Of a stretch of 64,000 bases of DNA, positions 1 to 11,580 are shown one piece after another (within the stretch, counting starts at the first letter, position 1; each line of letters starts with the position of its first letter). This stretch comes from Trichoplusia ni (taxonomy: Eukaryota; Arthropoda; Insecta; Lepidoptera; Noctuidae). The position numbers and the translations under genes were made by a program. The notes below the pieces were generated by a model. It was given only the letters and a program-made list of their open reading frames with translations. It ran no database searches and was not told the DNA's origin. The stretch lies in assembly GCF_003590095.1 (NCBI RefSeq), contig NC_039478.1, positions 17,546,001 through 17,610,000 of the forward strand, given 5' to 3'.

Positions 1-143
1 TTACTTCTTTTATTATTTTATTTGAGTTGCTTGTACTTACGTGTGGAAACATCCGTTGTTAGATTAAGAGTATTTAAAGTTATAACTGGAATGAAGGATC
101 CCGTCTCTACTCTATCTTTTCTCAGAGAGGAAAGGGTACTTAC

Positions 144-221
144 CATCCATCTCTACAAAGAAATTCAGCTCACGGAAGCCACACAGTGCAAGTGCTAGTG
201 ATTTATTCATTCCGGCAAAGG
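144..221 (-). CDS. Candidate 78-bp internal coding exon, product unknown
   Basis: On the minus strand a pyrimidine-rich tract ends in TTGCCTCCTAG. It is followed by 78 bp that are open in only one frame and then by a strong donor, G|GTAAGT (143 down to 138). The other two frames hit stops within the first 20 bases. The exon is symmetric: two bases complete a codon, 25 codons follow, and one base is left over (phase 1 at both ends). The peptide contains MNKSLALALCGFRELNFF, with a short hydrophobic run. I do not recognise a family. The ATG inside could instead be the start of a short signal-peptide exon. The neighbouring exons would lie left of the window and somewhere to the right. A frame this short is easily open by chance, so the case rests on the two splice sites. 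Confidence 0.35.
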
Positions 222-1458
222 CTAGGAGGCAAGCAAAGAGTTTTTATTCAGTCAGTTTGCAATGACCGGACGCCATGTGATCAGTGAACTGGAGTCTACC
301 TTCTCACCCCGAAAACGAAAATAAAGTTTCACTAGGCCATTCGGAGTGGGCGATCCTAATTGAAATAATTAAGGCATATTCAAAGTAAAAGGAAAAGTTT
401 TGGAAATTTTACATATTGAGAATTTTGTTTGAAATTTCTAGAATTTTAAACATGTTAAAAGTTTACGTAGATAGAAGGGTACACAAGATTTATCTCTCTG
501 AATAACATTTTCCTAGAATATTGCTGACACGGCGTGGGTTTTGATTACTAATATGACTTAAATATACTTACGATCACTTTGATTCCTGGAATAGGAATAG
601 GTTATGCCCACGTTTTACTAACATTAATAATGTTACATTCAAGTTTCGGCTGAAATTTGTAGCGTTAATAAATTAGAAGGCCAAATTGAGATACCAAAAT
701 TTATGGAAAATGATTTAATTTTAAATTGAAATTTATTTTCAAACATTTTGTAAATAGAATAAAGGCATGAATACGAACTTCTGCCTTTTGAATTTATACT
801 GAGTATCACCAACTGTAGGAAAGATGAAAACAACTTTAATATGACTGATCAAGAATACAGGCCAGAAAATTTAATGGTAATTTTTTTTGGGACACGCGGT
901 TTATATTAAGAAATACTGATTTATAAATGAAGTTGCATCAGTGAAGGCTTGAGCATGATCTAATGAAATCTTATATAAGAATTCATACACGAGCTATATA
1001 AAGGCCTACTTATCCGTTAATATGACGTAACGACGAATGACGAATCAATATGATACAGATAATTTCGAAGATGTATAAAAAAATGAATAACATTTGTGTT
1101 AATAATAGGCTGGATACCTTCGGTGTCATAAAACCCTATTATTTGACGCAATAATGTATATTTTCGTAATCAACTTCGAGAACGAACTTTTTTGATTTGC
1201 TAAACATTTTTTGCTTACTACACATTCCATTTTCAAATTTCCCATTTTACTTTTTTCGTTTTCAAAAATCAGGCAGATGGAATTTCATTGGTTTTTATAC
1301 GACCAGTTTTTTTTGTTCGACGGTTGGTAGAACGTAAAACTTTTAACGGAAAATCTTTCATCCGTCGTTTATTTGAGTTGGGAAAAATCATGGTACGGTA
1401 TTCAGCCTTTTTTCTGTGATTAGGTTCTATTGACGAACGAGTACATTTCCAACATCTA
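222..1458. other. No gene seen; AT-rich non-coding
   Basis: This stretch would be intron or flank if the exon at 144-221 is real. A 69-codon minus-strand frame (1269-1478) starts with ATG. It is very basic and has a Cys-Trp-Lys-Cys pair near its start. It has no splice or promoter context and no recognisable domain, so I do not call it a gene. Confidence 0.6.
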
Positions 1459-1466
1459 TTTAGTTT

Positions 1467-1718
1467 GACGTATAACATTTCCCATTAAATAAATAAATAA
1501 ATGCGGACAACATCACATACATTGTTCTGAACCCAAAGTAAGTTGCTAAAGCACTTGTCTTATGGAATTCAGATACAACGAAGGTACCACAAACACCCAG
1601 ACCCGAGACAATGTAGAAATGTGATTTTTTACATTGACCCGGCCGGGGATCGAACCCGGCACCTCAGAGCTAGCGACACCTTGAAACCGGTGCGTGCGCC
1701 ACTCAACCACGGAAGTCG
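1467..1718 (-). mobile_element. tRNA-derived SINE, family A, full length
   Basis: Read on the minus strand, the head carries an A box (TGGTTGAGTGG, 1709-1699) and a perfect B box (GGTTCGATCCC, 1656-1646), the internal RNA polymerase III promoter of a tRNA-like unit. A tRNA-unrelated body follows (ACATTGTCTCGGGTCTGGG), then a tail of ATTTATTTATTTATTTAA at 1502-1485. TTTAGTTT occurs at 1459-1466 and 1719-1726 and may be the target-site duplication, which sets the limits given; without it the element would be about 1484-1720. The same head lies on the plus strand at the right edge of the window. Such SINEs are copied by LINE enzymes. The frame on the plus strand here (1543-1839) is a shadow of the SINE. 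Confidence 0.9.
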
Positions 1719-1726
1719 TTTAGTTT

Positions 1727-3640
1727 ACATGATTCTCAGATTATATTTCTATTACAAAAATACGTCTAAAAATCATATAAATTTTTACATGAATAGCTTG
1801 TATTACATCGATTCTTGTTTCTATTTTATAAAGGAATAAGTAAGACTTCCAAAATACATTATAATTATAAGTGACACCTCAATACAAAAAAAAAACCGTT
1901 TCATTGAAAACTTTGTAAGGTAAAACGCACGAAAACCTTTATCATGTAAAAAGTTCCAACCAGAAAATGTTTCTTTCATTTATTCCTTTACGAAAAATAC
2001 CTAATCTCAATAACAATAGAGTTCAATGGTAACATATCACAGCGTTGCCATGGCAACCCCAACTTCTCTGCCACTCTCATGGCAATTGTAAATTGTTATT
2101 CTTTTTTTGTATCGTTGTACGTGCTTTTTCCTTGTTAGAATGGGAACAACGGCATTGTGACGCCGACAAGCGGTAAAGGATATTATTATACGTTTTTTCT
2201 CTCGTCAAAGACGAGTGTACAGAATGATTTCTTATGCACAAGGTGACATGGAGTTTGAGTGACTTTCAGTAATGTTTTGAGGAAATGGAAATAGTTCTGT
2301 GGAAGTTTTGCTAGTTACTGTGATGCTGGAAAACCATTTGTAAGCCATCGAAACAAATCTATGTTGACTCAAGTTTGACTTCAAACACATGATTGTTATT
2401 TTTAGTTCGTTGAACAGCTGTTGCGATACGCAACACCTGTAGTTAAAAAAGAGTATTTATGTTAACTAAAATTACGAAAAGATTTATATTTGGGTAGCTC
2501 GCTTCTAAAACGCCGGTAGCAACAATTATAATTGGGTTCATATTTCTTTTTCCGTTGTAGAAGCAAGATGCCGCTACTTGCAGTGTAGTGTCATCTCGCT
2601 TGCACACTGGCAATTGTCCTGTTATTACAGCTCTTGGTAAAAGGCACACTGGTCAGCCGGGCTAAAAACAATACCTAGTAAATCATTGTACGTATAAACA
2701 ACAATTCGGACAAGCATCTGGAATTTTTGAACAATTCCATCGGAATGAAATAGTTTAAATACTTTTATTTTATTTGTTGTAGACTCCGCTTTGTTTTATT
2801 ATTTTTAGATTCAGCGATGGGAAAAATATCGTACGTGTTGAAAGATACCATTCATAATATATTTGACGCAACGTTTTTGTTCTCAACCGTGAGGAAATAT
2901 TATATGTATCTTGGTTTATTTTTATGAGATTTGTGTTTTGCCTTATTGTTTCGAAATAGGGGTCAATGAACTTATTATAGTAATCCACATCGGTAGTTTT
3001 TTTTACTATTGATCCTTTCAGCATTTAATCATGATTGTAGTTATTATAAAAATGAATCTAATCAATTCAATTAAATCCTTTTTTTTATGTATAGCCTTTG
3101 TCAGATTCAACTGCAGGTAAAAGGCAGTTTTTCTTCCAGACTTTCTTTTGCGATTTCTGAACACGTAGACAAGTCATTTTGAGCAAATGCATCCTGACCA
3201 ATGAGCAACATTTGCCACCCTCTGAAACCCACGGAAAAGTCAACGTCGCTTAACTTTTGATTATATACAAACAATTTCTAGCAAGCAAACCTTATTAAGG
3301 CAATGTTTTTTACACGTAAATAAATACTTGAAACTTCATACGACGTACTGAGTAACTGAGTAATTTTCGTTAAAGAGCTTTAACGAGTTTCGCGGAACTT
3401 GAATGGTGAGGCAAATTACTTTAATTTTCTTATCGTGGAATCGATACCTGCATTTTATAGTTAAGACCTACAATTGAAGATAAAACAAGTCACTTGGCAT
3501 TTAATACATTTGAGTAATACGTATCATTTCCAATGCTTGTGGGGAGCGTCTATTACAGTGTCTTTTTAACCCTTGACCTTAATGTGTGCCCGTCTGTGGA
3601 ACCGTGGCAACTAAACGGGTGAATCGAATGAAATAAGATT
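1727..3640. other. No gene seen; unique-looking AT-rich DNA
   Basis: Apart from the X-box palindrome at 2044-2057 I see no repeat I can classify and no frame with coding character. The frames at 2443-2649 and 2770-3024 are short, AT-driven and have no domain. Confidence 0.55.
2044..2057. promoter_or_regulatory. X-box/RFX-type palindrome GTTGCCATGGCAAC
   Basis: This is a perfect 14-bp palindrome matching the consensus bound by RFX-family transcription factors (X-box, typical of ciliary and some neuronal genes). The same 14 bases, with the same two preceding bases GC, occur at 14731-14744. There is no gene start next to it. The match is seen; the regulatory role is inferred. Confidence 0.45.
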
Positions 3641-3649
3641 TCTTATGCG

Positions 3650-3800
3650 ATGAGGATTTTTGACATGTTCCGCAACATGGGTCCAGACATTTCATGGACT
3701 CTTTTCTAAGAATTACGAGTTCGTCAGCCTGTGTCTATATATGTATGTCCGTGGGTCTGTCTGGGACATCGCAGCTCCAAAACCGGTAAGCCGTATTACA
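3650..3800 (+). repeat. Degenerate dispersed repeat, family R6
   Basis: It holds a GTCTGTCTGGGACATCGCAGCTCC block followed after a few bases by an aaccggtaagccg block. This is the plus-strand counterpart of 51400-51510, where GTCTGTCTGTGGCACCATAG and a similar following block are read on the minus strand. The overlapping frames at 3660-3902 and 3731-3922 are products of this repeat, not genes. Confidence 0.45.
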
Positions 3801-3810
3801 TTGACCCAGA

Positions 3811-5050
3811 TAAATTTTCATTTCATGTATTTGTTTTTTACTTGTCAGTTCTCTGTTTTACGGGAAACGAGGTACAGTGTGCAAATCAGTATAGGTCCTT
3901 GACAAAAGCCGTCTTCACATGAGCTGGTCTATATCTAACTGCACTACGCATAATATACCTATACACGACGTAAGTGTATGTGACTGGTTACTTACAAAAA
4001 AAGATAATACTTGGTGTAACAGAAACCCCGTTAAATGCCAACGTCAAGCAGTTTCGTTGGAACCATTAAAACGTACATCTCTTTTCACTTTATAAAAGAA
4101 AGATAAAGGTATCAAGTAATAAGTACTTACAAACGGAGATCATTTGAAAAACAGGTTTACGAGTTTACTGCTCAATTACATTGGCTGGGGGCGGCCATTT
4201 TATGTTCCAGCGAAGTGAAACTTGACGGACCATTAGACGTGTTGTTCTTGATTTATTGTCATCGATGTTTTTGTCATTAGCTATAGTTTGTATGGATTAA
4301 ATTGTTGGTACTAAACATTAAGGACCTCTCTCTATATCTAAGTGGTACTGTGATTCATTAATTATTCGTCATTTTTTGAGGTCTGGCTTTTATTTCTATT
4401 CTGTGTACCTGTGCCCATATGTTGGGTGGTTGGTGTTGCGTACAGAAATAAGTATTTTTCTTCTTAATTTTGGTACGGCTACGATCCCAATTATTTTCTT
4501 TAAAAAAATAAAATTCCTACAATAGTACAAAATGTACTAGACAGGAAAGTTAAAAAATTGGTTGACAAAGAAAACTAATACATTTTACAAAAAAGAGGTA
4601 CATTCAAAATGCTACATGGACAGTATGAATCGGACAATTACGGGAACTCTTAAAGTATTAATAGCTAAGACAGTTCTCATTGCGGTGACAGTATCACACC
4701 ACTTGTATAGTTCGTTACGACATTCTGATAGTGCTATAATCGTCATTCAGATGTTTTTGAGATTGTGTACCTAAATGATAAAGCTGAGGTAGAGACGTCA
4801 TAGTTTTTACTGTTTAGAATTATTTGTTAATTTTTAAATAGAGAACTGGTCGATTATTAGTCAGATTCGCAACACTACTGGTTACGAAAGAACAGGCTAC
4901 CAAAAAAAATGTTTAAAATTTGGTCATTCATCAGATTTATGACTGAATGGGACATACCCCTTAATTAATCTCAATTCTATATGGTAACCTGAGAAGGTCC
5001 TAACAGTTTCTCCTATGTTTAACTTTTCTATATTCTAAACAAAACTTTTC
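3811..5050. other. No gene seen
   Basis: The only notable signal is a GC patch at 4180-4230 with GCGGCCATTTTA (4191-4202), which also occurs at 29153-29164. The rest is AT-rich without identifiable repeats. Confidence 0.55.
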
Positions 5051-5105
5051 AAATGTGAGTCGGACTCACAACACTGAGGAATCCGTATAAATCGGCTTTT
5101 TTTAA
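5051..5105 (+). repeat. Fragment of dispersed repeat R3
   Basis: GTGAGTCGGACTCACAACAC followed by GGAATCCGT is the 5' block of a repeat seen more fully at 8555-8932 and, on the other strand, at 19281-19645. That consensus begins GGCCAAGTGCGAGTCGGACT and runs into GGTTCCGTAC. Only the start is recognisable here. Confidence 0.5.
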
Positions 5106-5852
5106 TGGTCACTCATTTTATACTATATCCACACTCATACTATATCCAGGCTTAGTTTTCCTTATGCTACCTATATTTCTAAGGCGCATATGCATAGTTC
5201 GTCCCATTTCTCCTCTATAGTAGTTATATTGCCTCTCTCAGCTCGCTTTATTTCGTGGGCCATGCGCTTTGAGTTCGAATTATGGCCCAATTGCGGCATA
5301 ATTGAAACAGTTCCTGTTATGCTTTGGGCCGACCCACGTAATTCGTGTTTGCAGAGATTCTGTTAATGCACGGTCAACAAAAAAATCGATAGACACAACG
5401 ACGTGAACAAAACAGTTATTCTGAATCATGGGTATTTTTAACTGCTTAGCTAGGCAACAAGATAGTGTTTGCAATATAATTCTACAGAAAGCTTGCTAAC
5501 CTACTTTTCTTACTGACTGTACGTACTTTGTGTTACATTTTGTCTGGCCTTTTTAAATGAAAGTGTTAACTATATTTTCTCGTTGGTAGCTCTTGAAAGA
5601 GGTTTTCAAAAGTAAGCATTAGATCGGGATTGCCCGACTAGTTTCTGACTCGACTTCGCCCCGCCATCTTCTTTTGGCATCTTCGATGTCTAATAATATA
5701 GTTTTGTCATTTATAAGAAACAAAAACATAAGTAGTTTCACAAAATTTGCAGATAATAGAGGTCACATGGATTTGTTTTGTGATATATATTACGAAACTG
5801 AACGCTAAGCTGTAATGTATCATTCTAAACTAGCTTCTGTATTTTTCTTATA
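5106..5852. other. No gene seen
   Basis: No coding frame or repeat that I can name. Confidence 0.5.
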
Positions 5853-5867
5853 AATATCAGAAAAAGC

Positions 5868-6031
5868 TACTTTTACGGATTTTATCGCGGTTTAATTTTA
5901 GATTTTAGTTCCCGACGTTTCGAAACCTTTTCAGTCTGCCCGTGACCATGATACCTGCAAAGGTTTCGAAACGTTGGGTACTAAAATCTAAAATTAAACC
6001 GCGTTAAAATCCGTAAAAGTAGTTTCATTTC
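5868..6031. mobile_element. Foldback (hairpin) element with 15-bp target duplication
   Basis: The left arm (5867-5930) and right arm (5959-6022) are inverted repeats of about 64 bp with three mismatches. They run from CTACTTTTACGGATTTTA through GCGGTTTAATTTTAGATTTT to ACGTTTCGAAACCTTT. The loop is 28 nt. AATATCAGAAAAAGC stands directly on both sides (5853-5867 and 6032-6046), an exact 15-bp duplication. A 9-base TTTCATTTC separates the right arm from the right copy. No transposase frame is present, so it is non-autonomous. A 15-bp duplication is longer than DNA transposons of the MITE type usually make and fits target-primed reverse transcription better. Confidence 0.85.
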
Positions 6032-6046
6032 AATATCAGAAAAAGC

Positions 6047-7840
6047 ATTGTTTTCGCTGTGTACTCCCAAATTGTAACTTCATTAGTAACTTTTGGTATC
6101 TTGGTAAATTATGTTTTTTTTTTGTCGTTACTATTGAAGAAGAATTACATTTTTGGTAATAAAATAAATTTATATTGCACACTTAATTATGTAGTTATAG
6201 TACTTAAATGTATTGCTGTTTTAATGCGACCAACAAAGTGTTTCTATTTAAAGATCTTTCTCAACTCGAGCACCGTGAATTTCGACGTGACGTGACGTGT
6301 GTGAAATAAAGTATTAAGTCATTTTTTGTCACAAAAACCGACAGCAATGCAAACTTGCTGTAGTTGGTATACTATAATAAACAAACCAGAAAATATCAAT
6401 ACTAAAAACATTTAACGTTGAACATTGCGGTAGACGCCATGATCCAGTCCAACATAATTGCATAACAGGTTAATTCGATTTGTCCACAAAGTTCATCCGA
6501 TAGTTGTTTAATTAAAAAACGTTTATAATTTAATCGTTGCATCAGAGTTCATGTTTCGTTTGCAGATTAATTGCTCGGACCGCATCGCTTAATGTTTTAA
6601 TACGCTGATGTTTTCAAGCCATGTTTTAAATGTATTGAATGTGATCAATTTTTGATGTTGATAAATGTTATTTACTGCTAACGTGATAATTTGATATTCT
6701 TTTTTATCAATACGAGAAGTATTTTAGTAAAATCTCTTAGGAAGGTACATAATCGAATTTCACGCAATAAATTTCATAGACTTGACAAAAGACACTTCAA
6801 TACACAAAAATACTTTTACTTAGGGGGTTAAATTGCAATATTTAAGTCAAACTCTTTGAAATATTTAGGTATACAAGTTTCTAGTTATTCGATACAACTT
6901 TCTATAGGTAGTTAGTACCTACCTATTATACAATACGTTGCCTATTACATTCTAAACACAAAGGGGAGGTCGGCGGAAGTTTGCGGGGCGACTGTGCCAC
7001 TGATTTCCTGTGCAACCTACGTGTAATTACTTCTAGAAGATTTAGTTTAAAGACTTGTTAATTAAAATTACATATATTAGTGAATAAAAATGATTATTAG
7101 AACCTTTGATTGTGGTACGTATATCAAGGCGGTGGAAAAATAGGTCACAGATAAAATTCTGTTTGTTTTTTAATGTTTTGATTGATTTGACTTTTGTATA
7201 TGAAAATAATATAAAAAGTTTGGTTAGTGGTTCTAGATGCGCTTTTGTTTTTAATTTATACGATCCAAAGAAAACAAAATTTTTGGAAGAATACCATACC
7301 AAAATATACCTGAATCAAATATTTGAATAAATTGCAGTCTTAAATTATAAAAAGACCCTTAACATAAAGAAACGAAATATATAGTAGCACTTATCCAGTT
7401 ACATTGAATGTTAATTAAGTATTTGTTTCAAGAACGCCCTATTTACTTGTTATCAGACTACGCGCCCAATTTGCTCGAAACATAAATCTTAGGATAAAAC
7501 TAGGCATGGGGTGACATATATTCAGCACTTGACCCCATTCTCGGGTCGTCGACTGAATTCAAGTACCTATATGTATAAATAGTAGGTATAATAGTCCAAG
7601 AGGTCAGCATCTATTAGGTTACCACGTCTCTGGATAAGTCAGAGACAAGGAATCTGACTCCTTATCAAGCGAATCAATAAAATCCGTAGTCAAATCATCT
7701 AATCACCGAAGTGTTTAGTTGACCGTTTAGTAACCTCTATATGAAGACTTTTTAACAATCACGTCGATTAGCACGACATTTTATAGTTGATTAAAACATT
7801 TTTATGTATTGAAGACAATCATTTTACATTCCGTTTAACA
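6047..7840. other. No gene seen
   Basis: GACGTGACGTGACGTG (6283-6298) is a short tandem of GACGT. TAGGTAGTTAGTACCTACCT (6906-6925) is a loose palindrome. The opposing frames at 7042-7330 overlap each other and are low-complexity AT reading. GTCTCTGgataagtCAGAGAC (about 7626-7646) is a small hairpin. Confidence 0.5.
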
Positions 7841-7995
7841 TGACTCTCGCAGTATAGAATTTAATCCTTGTGTTGCGAAGAATTTACACACATTAAGGTC
7901 ACATGCACAAAACACCCTGACTCAGAACGAGCATACGTGGATCACACAAATGCTTGTCCTATGCGGGGGTCGAAACTGCCACACGAACTTTTTAT
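7841..7995 (-). mobile_element. tRNA-derived SINE, family C, degraded
   Basis: Blocks shared with 9683-9830 and 25657-25781 on the same strand, and with 57459-57625 on the other, are AGTATAGAATTTAATCCTTG, CACATGCACAAA, GACTCAGAACGAGCAT, GGATCACACAAATGCTTGTC and a degenerate B box around 7966-7976. Read on the minus strand the order is tRNA-like head, GACAAGCATTTGTGTGATCC, GAGTCAGGGTG and an AATTCYATACTG tail block. The promoter boxes are worn, so it is likely silent. Confidence 0.65.
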
Positions 7996-8554
7996 TATAC
8001 ATTCGGTCGTTTTTTCTAAGTCGTTTAAGAAAATACTATTATGAAGCGAGACTGTATTTTAGTTCAATTAAAATTCAATTCAATATCTAGCCCTGAGATT
8101 GCACGGTGCTAAACAACATTATTTATTCAATATCGTTCTGATCTAGGCAGCAATCTACGCAGCTTTGTCATGAAGCCGACAATAGCGCGAGAAAATCAAT
8201 TCTAGTGACCCGTTTGAGAAATTATTCAATAGTCAAGAAAATTAATGTGACTGTATTTAGCAAGATTTAAGATAAAAACGTGTTATAAACAGTAAAAATA
8301 GTTCATTAGGAGGTACATACGGAGGTACCGAATTGATTGAAAAAAAATGATCTCTTTCATAAATTGTGTAGAAAATTATTGTTTTCATGTATGAATGATT
8401 TATTGAAAAGATTGTTACTGAACTTCGATCAAAACATTTTGCATGATCAAACTTTAATCATGAAAGTATGATGGTAATTTCTTGTTAATCTTCGGCTACA
8501 TTAGCCAGCTCCATCTATCTTATCTTCGTAAGTTCAAAGTACCTAAGTAAAAAA

Positions 8555-8932
8555 TTGGCCAAGTGCGAGTAGGAATAACGACGCTTTGCAACAAAATTTA
8601 CATATTCGATTTTTGATCTTGATAATCGTTGCTTATCCTTCATTTTTTAACACGCTTTTATTAGTTTGTAATGAAACCTGTAGCATTAATGCATCGCCTG
8701 TGAAAATTGTAACTATTCATGAGATACACCACTCAAAGTTACTGCTAAGCCTTAAGCCTAAAATATAGAGCGGAGTCATGCTCGTTTTAGTGACCGTACA
8801 TAGTATAATAGCTATGCGTTACAAATCTTCTGTAGCCAGGGGCCTAGTGGCAAATAGACAAGCCGACGGATGAAGAAGGGAACCCTAGAAAAAGTGTTTT
8901 ATTCTTTAGTTACGGAACCCTAGTCTGCTTCC
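8555..8932 (+). repeat. Dispersed repeat R3, near full length, diverged
   Basis: It starts with TTGGCCAAGTGCGAGTAGG, has an internal GTGAAAATTGTAACTATTCATGAGATACA block and ends in TTACGGAACCCTAG. The same ordered blocks occur at 14125-14282 (3' half), at 47383-47540 and 53335-53560, and on the minus strand at 19281-19645. A 60-codon frame at 8586-8768 lies inside and is not a gene. The family is common in lepidopteran DNA as I know it; its class is uncertain. Confidence 0.65.
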
Positions 8933-9682
8933 GTGCATGTCGTGCGTGTGTGCTATTAGCGCAGCATCGCAATGCTCCTGTTTCTTTGTTTAGGGAAGAC
9001 CGTAAGAGTACTGACTGTCGTTTTGTTAGGACGAGGAAAATGTAAGAAAGTGCTCTCGTGACTAAAAGGAATTCTTCATTTTCTCACAGCGAGTCGTCTG
9101 ATAAAGTTTTTGTTCACTATTTACTGAACAAATAAGAATATACTGGGACGGGCATTTTTGAACAACCAGTTTTACTTTTACTTTACTTAGGTAGGTACTG
9201 AATAAAATAAAGAAAATAACAAAATCTCGAAAAAAAAAAATATTATATAGGCAATCCGAACAAAAATATTATTAACTAACATGGAATATTCAAACGAGAT
9301 TTAAATATTATATATGCCACATAATACTCTAAAGTCTTTAGAAGATAAATTAGACCCACAAACCATGTTGAACTTAAGAACTAACTTAACCTATATTTAA
9401 CTTCGGCATTATTAAGTGAACCAGCTATATCTAGTCGGAAACATAACTAATTTATCTTACGAAGTTACCAAGTTAAACTTGAACTGTAGTTCACTTCAAT
9501 CTGCTTGTTTGATAACGTATCATTTTCAGTCAGTTTCCATAACTTGGTATTTGAATAGTTGAACTTCACTCTAGTATAATGCATTGATTTGAGTGATAAG
9601 ATTCAAGTGATATGATTACAGGGGTCCTGCTACCACGTTTGGTAGGAGTATCACTCTATTTGTGGAAGTGTCTCAGCGCATT
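8933..9682. other. No gene seen
   Basis: AT-rich; nothing identifiable. Confidence 0.5.
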
Positions 9683-9830
9683 TTTTAAACTTCTTCCTCA
9701 GTTAGGAATTTAATCCTCCTTACACACATATAGACAAGGGTTTCACAAGCTTAAAAATTACGTGCACAATGACACAGTCTCAGAACAAGCATCCGTGTAT
9801 CACACAAATACCCATGTCATGTCTACATAC
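9683..9830 (-). mobile_element. tRNA-derived SINE, family C, fragment
   Basis: Its blocks CAGTTAGGAATTTAATCCT, GGGTTTCACAAGC, CAGTCTCAGAACAAGCAT and GTGTATCACACAAAT match the copies at 7841-7995 and 25657-25781. The tRNA-like head is not recognisable here. Confidence 0.6.
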
Positions 9831-10974
9831 AAGAATTGTTTTGAGTATGACAATAGGAATGATAACAATTTTTTTTATAAATCAATTTTTTTTACGTGTC
9901 TCATACTTTTCAATTATCTAACTGAGGGACTAATGGGGTTTTTTTTTATACCCAGTCATCATCCCTATTCACAAAAGAAATTGATATTTGTAGGAGTATA
10001 CCTAGAAAATTGCATAAGGCTTCAATTTATTAAACTTAGGCTTTTAAAGTCTTATTACCCTAACCAGTGGTAAAAAAATATACTACTCGATAATATATAT
10101 CCACACCAGAATAATAACTTCGAATCCTAATCGAAAAAAAAATATTTTTCATCGCAGCTAACCTATCCTAAACTACCTCGACAAAATCCTTTTTTTCTGT
10201 AAATAATCGCTACCTCAAACTATTATAAATGAATAACTAAAGACTTGCTTTAAATCCCAGGCTTATTCTTCGATTCAGGTAACCAGAGAAACGCCAAGAT
10301 TCTTATAAAAATGAGGGCTTTTCGATAAAGAAATCAACTATTTCTCTCACCAGTGTCACCATTTTTTACGCTTTCACACTCACTCATATACTCATTGAGG
10401 TACTATTGAAGAGTAGTATTATGATTCCTCAAAAATAACCCTATTGTGACCTATTTAAACAAATTAAACGATCAAAAAATATATCAGCTTTATTGACACA
10501 TCACAGAAGGGTCATTAATCACATCCTTCATTTATCATTTTTATTTTATTTATTCATTTAAAGGGCACGGAAAGAGCGTGTTTATTCTTGAACATAAAAA
10601 TAATAGCCTTGAGGACTTTCATAAAACGACAAAAAAACTGCCAATTATGGTAGAAAACGCACATTACGATCGGACGAAATTGAAAGCATCTAACAATCCG
10701 TTTCTACCAAAAACCTTGAATCCAAATCGCATTTCCTTCTTTACGCTCCTACAAACTTCGTTAATCCAATTGAGCAGTTGAGTTCTAAGTAAAAATTTCT
10801 CGATGACCTTCATGAATATGTTGGAAAATTCTTGAGTAGCAATCAAAGGTTTAATGGTATCGTCCCTCGTAGAAAGAATTTAATAATATCCGGTAAATCA
10901 CGGATTACGTGAAATGGTCGATTTGGAACATATTTGAGAATATGGGCAACATTTTTTTGTGGTTATATATTCAT
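9831..10974. other. No gene seen
   Basis: The 103-codon frame at 9762-10073 starts inside the SINE C fragment and is AT/poly-T reading. The opposing frames at 10578-10846 overlap each other. Neither is coding-like. Confidence 0.5.
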
Positions 10975-11243
10975 ACTAGCTGTTGCCCGCGACTTCGTCC
11001 CCGTGGGTAGAAGATAAAGTTATGATTTATACCTGCCCTGTTTTTTTCACATTTTCCATTGTATCTTCGCTCCTATTAGTCCCAACGTGATGGTTTATAG
11101 CCTAACTAAAGCCTTCCTCGATGAATGGTCCATTCAACACAAAAATAATTTTTCAATTTGGACCAGTAGTTCCTGAGATTAGCGCGTTCAAACAAACAAA
11201 CAGACAAACTCTTCAGCTTTATATATTAGTATAGAGTATAGAT
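10975..11243 (+). repeat. Dispersed repeat R1, near full length
   Basis: It starts ACTAGCTGTTGCCCGCGACT and ends in CTTCAGCTTTATATATTAGT. Between are ordered blocks such as TACCTGCCCTG, TTGTATCTTCGCTCCTATTAGT and GAGATTAGCGCGTTCAAACA. Other copies are at 16164-16428 and 58388-58619 (plus) and 46285-46516 (minus). I know this block as a very common lepidopteran repeat; whether it is a SINE or the 3' end of a LINE I cannot tell. Confidence 0.8.
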
Positions 11244-11414
11244 TTGAACAATCACTGCAGCCACATCTGGTGAAGTTTATGATCAAGGAATTAAGTAGGG
11301 TCTAAAACATGTCAAATAGTCCCAAAAAATTGTAAGCCAATTACTGTTTTGGATTATGTATAAAAAAGGGTGAATAGATGGACGTCAAGTTTCGGTCAAA
11401 AAACTGAATTCATC

Positions 11415-11580
11415 CTTCGTTATCATCATCATTATCAACCTTGAATAGCCCACTTCTGGGCCTCCACTTGTTAATGCCGTTCACGTCTGTTTCTTAACCT
11501 TCACATAAATCACATTTCTACCATTTTTAAATCGTCTGCCATCTCTTTCTCGGCTTGCAAGGAGTTCATTCATAGTAAAA
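11415..11580 (-). mobile_element. 3' end of a LINE-like element, GATGAT tail
   Basis: Read on the minus strand: GGCAGACGATTTAAAAATGG, then AACGGCATTAACAAGTGG, then AGGCCCAGAAGTGGGCTATT, then a GATAATGATGATGATAAC tail (11438-11421). The order resembles lepidopteran non-LTR element 3' ends as I recall them. No intact frame remains. Confidence 0.5.

Noticed and set aside
1269..1478. Basic 69-codon frame with CWKC, true ATG
   Set aside because: It abuts the SINE A flank, has one CxxC only and no domain; a frame of this length is expected by chance.
1543..1839. 98-codon plus frame with DPAGDRTRHLRA
   Set aside because: Antisense reading of SINE family A.
7042..7330. Overlapping opposing frames (86 and 74 codons)
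   Set aside because: AT-rich sequence open on both strands; neither has coding features.
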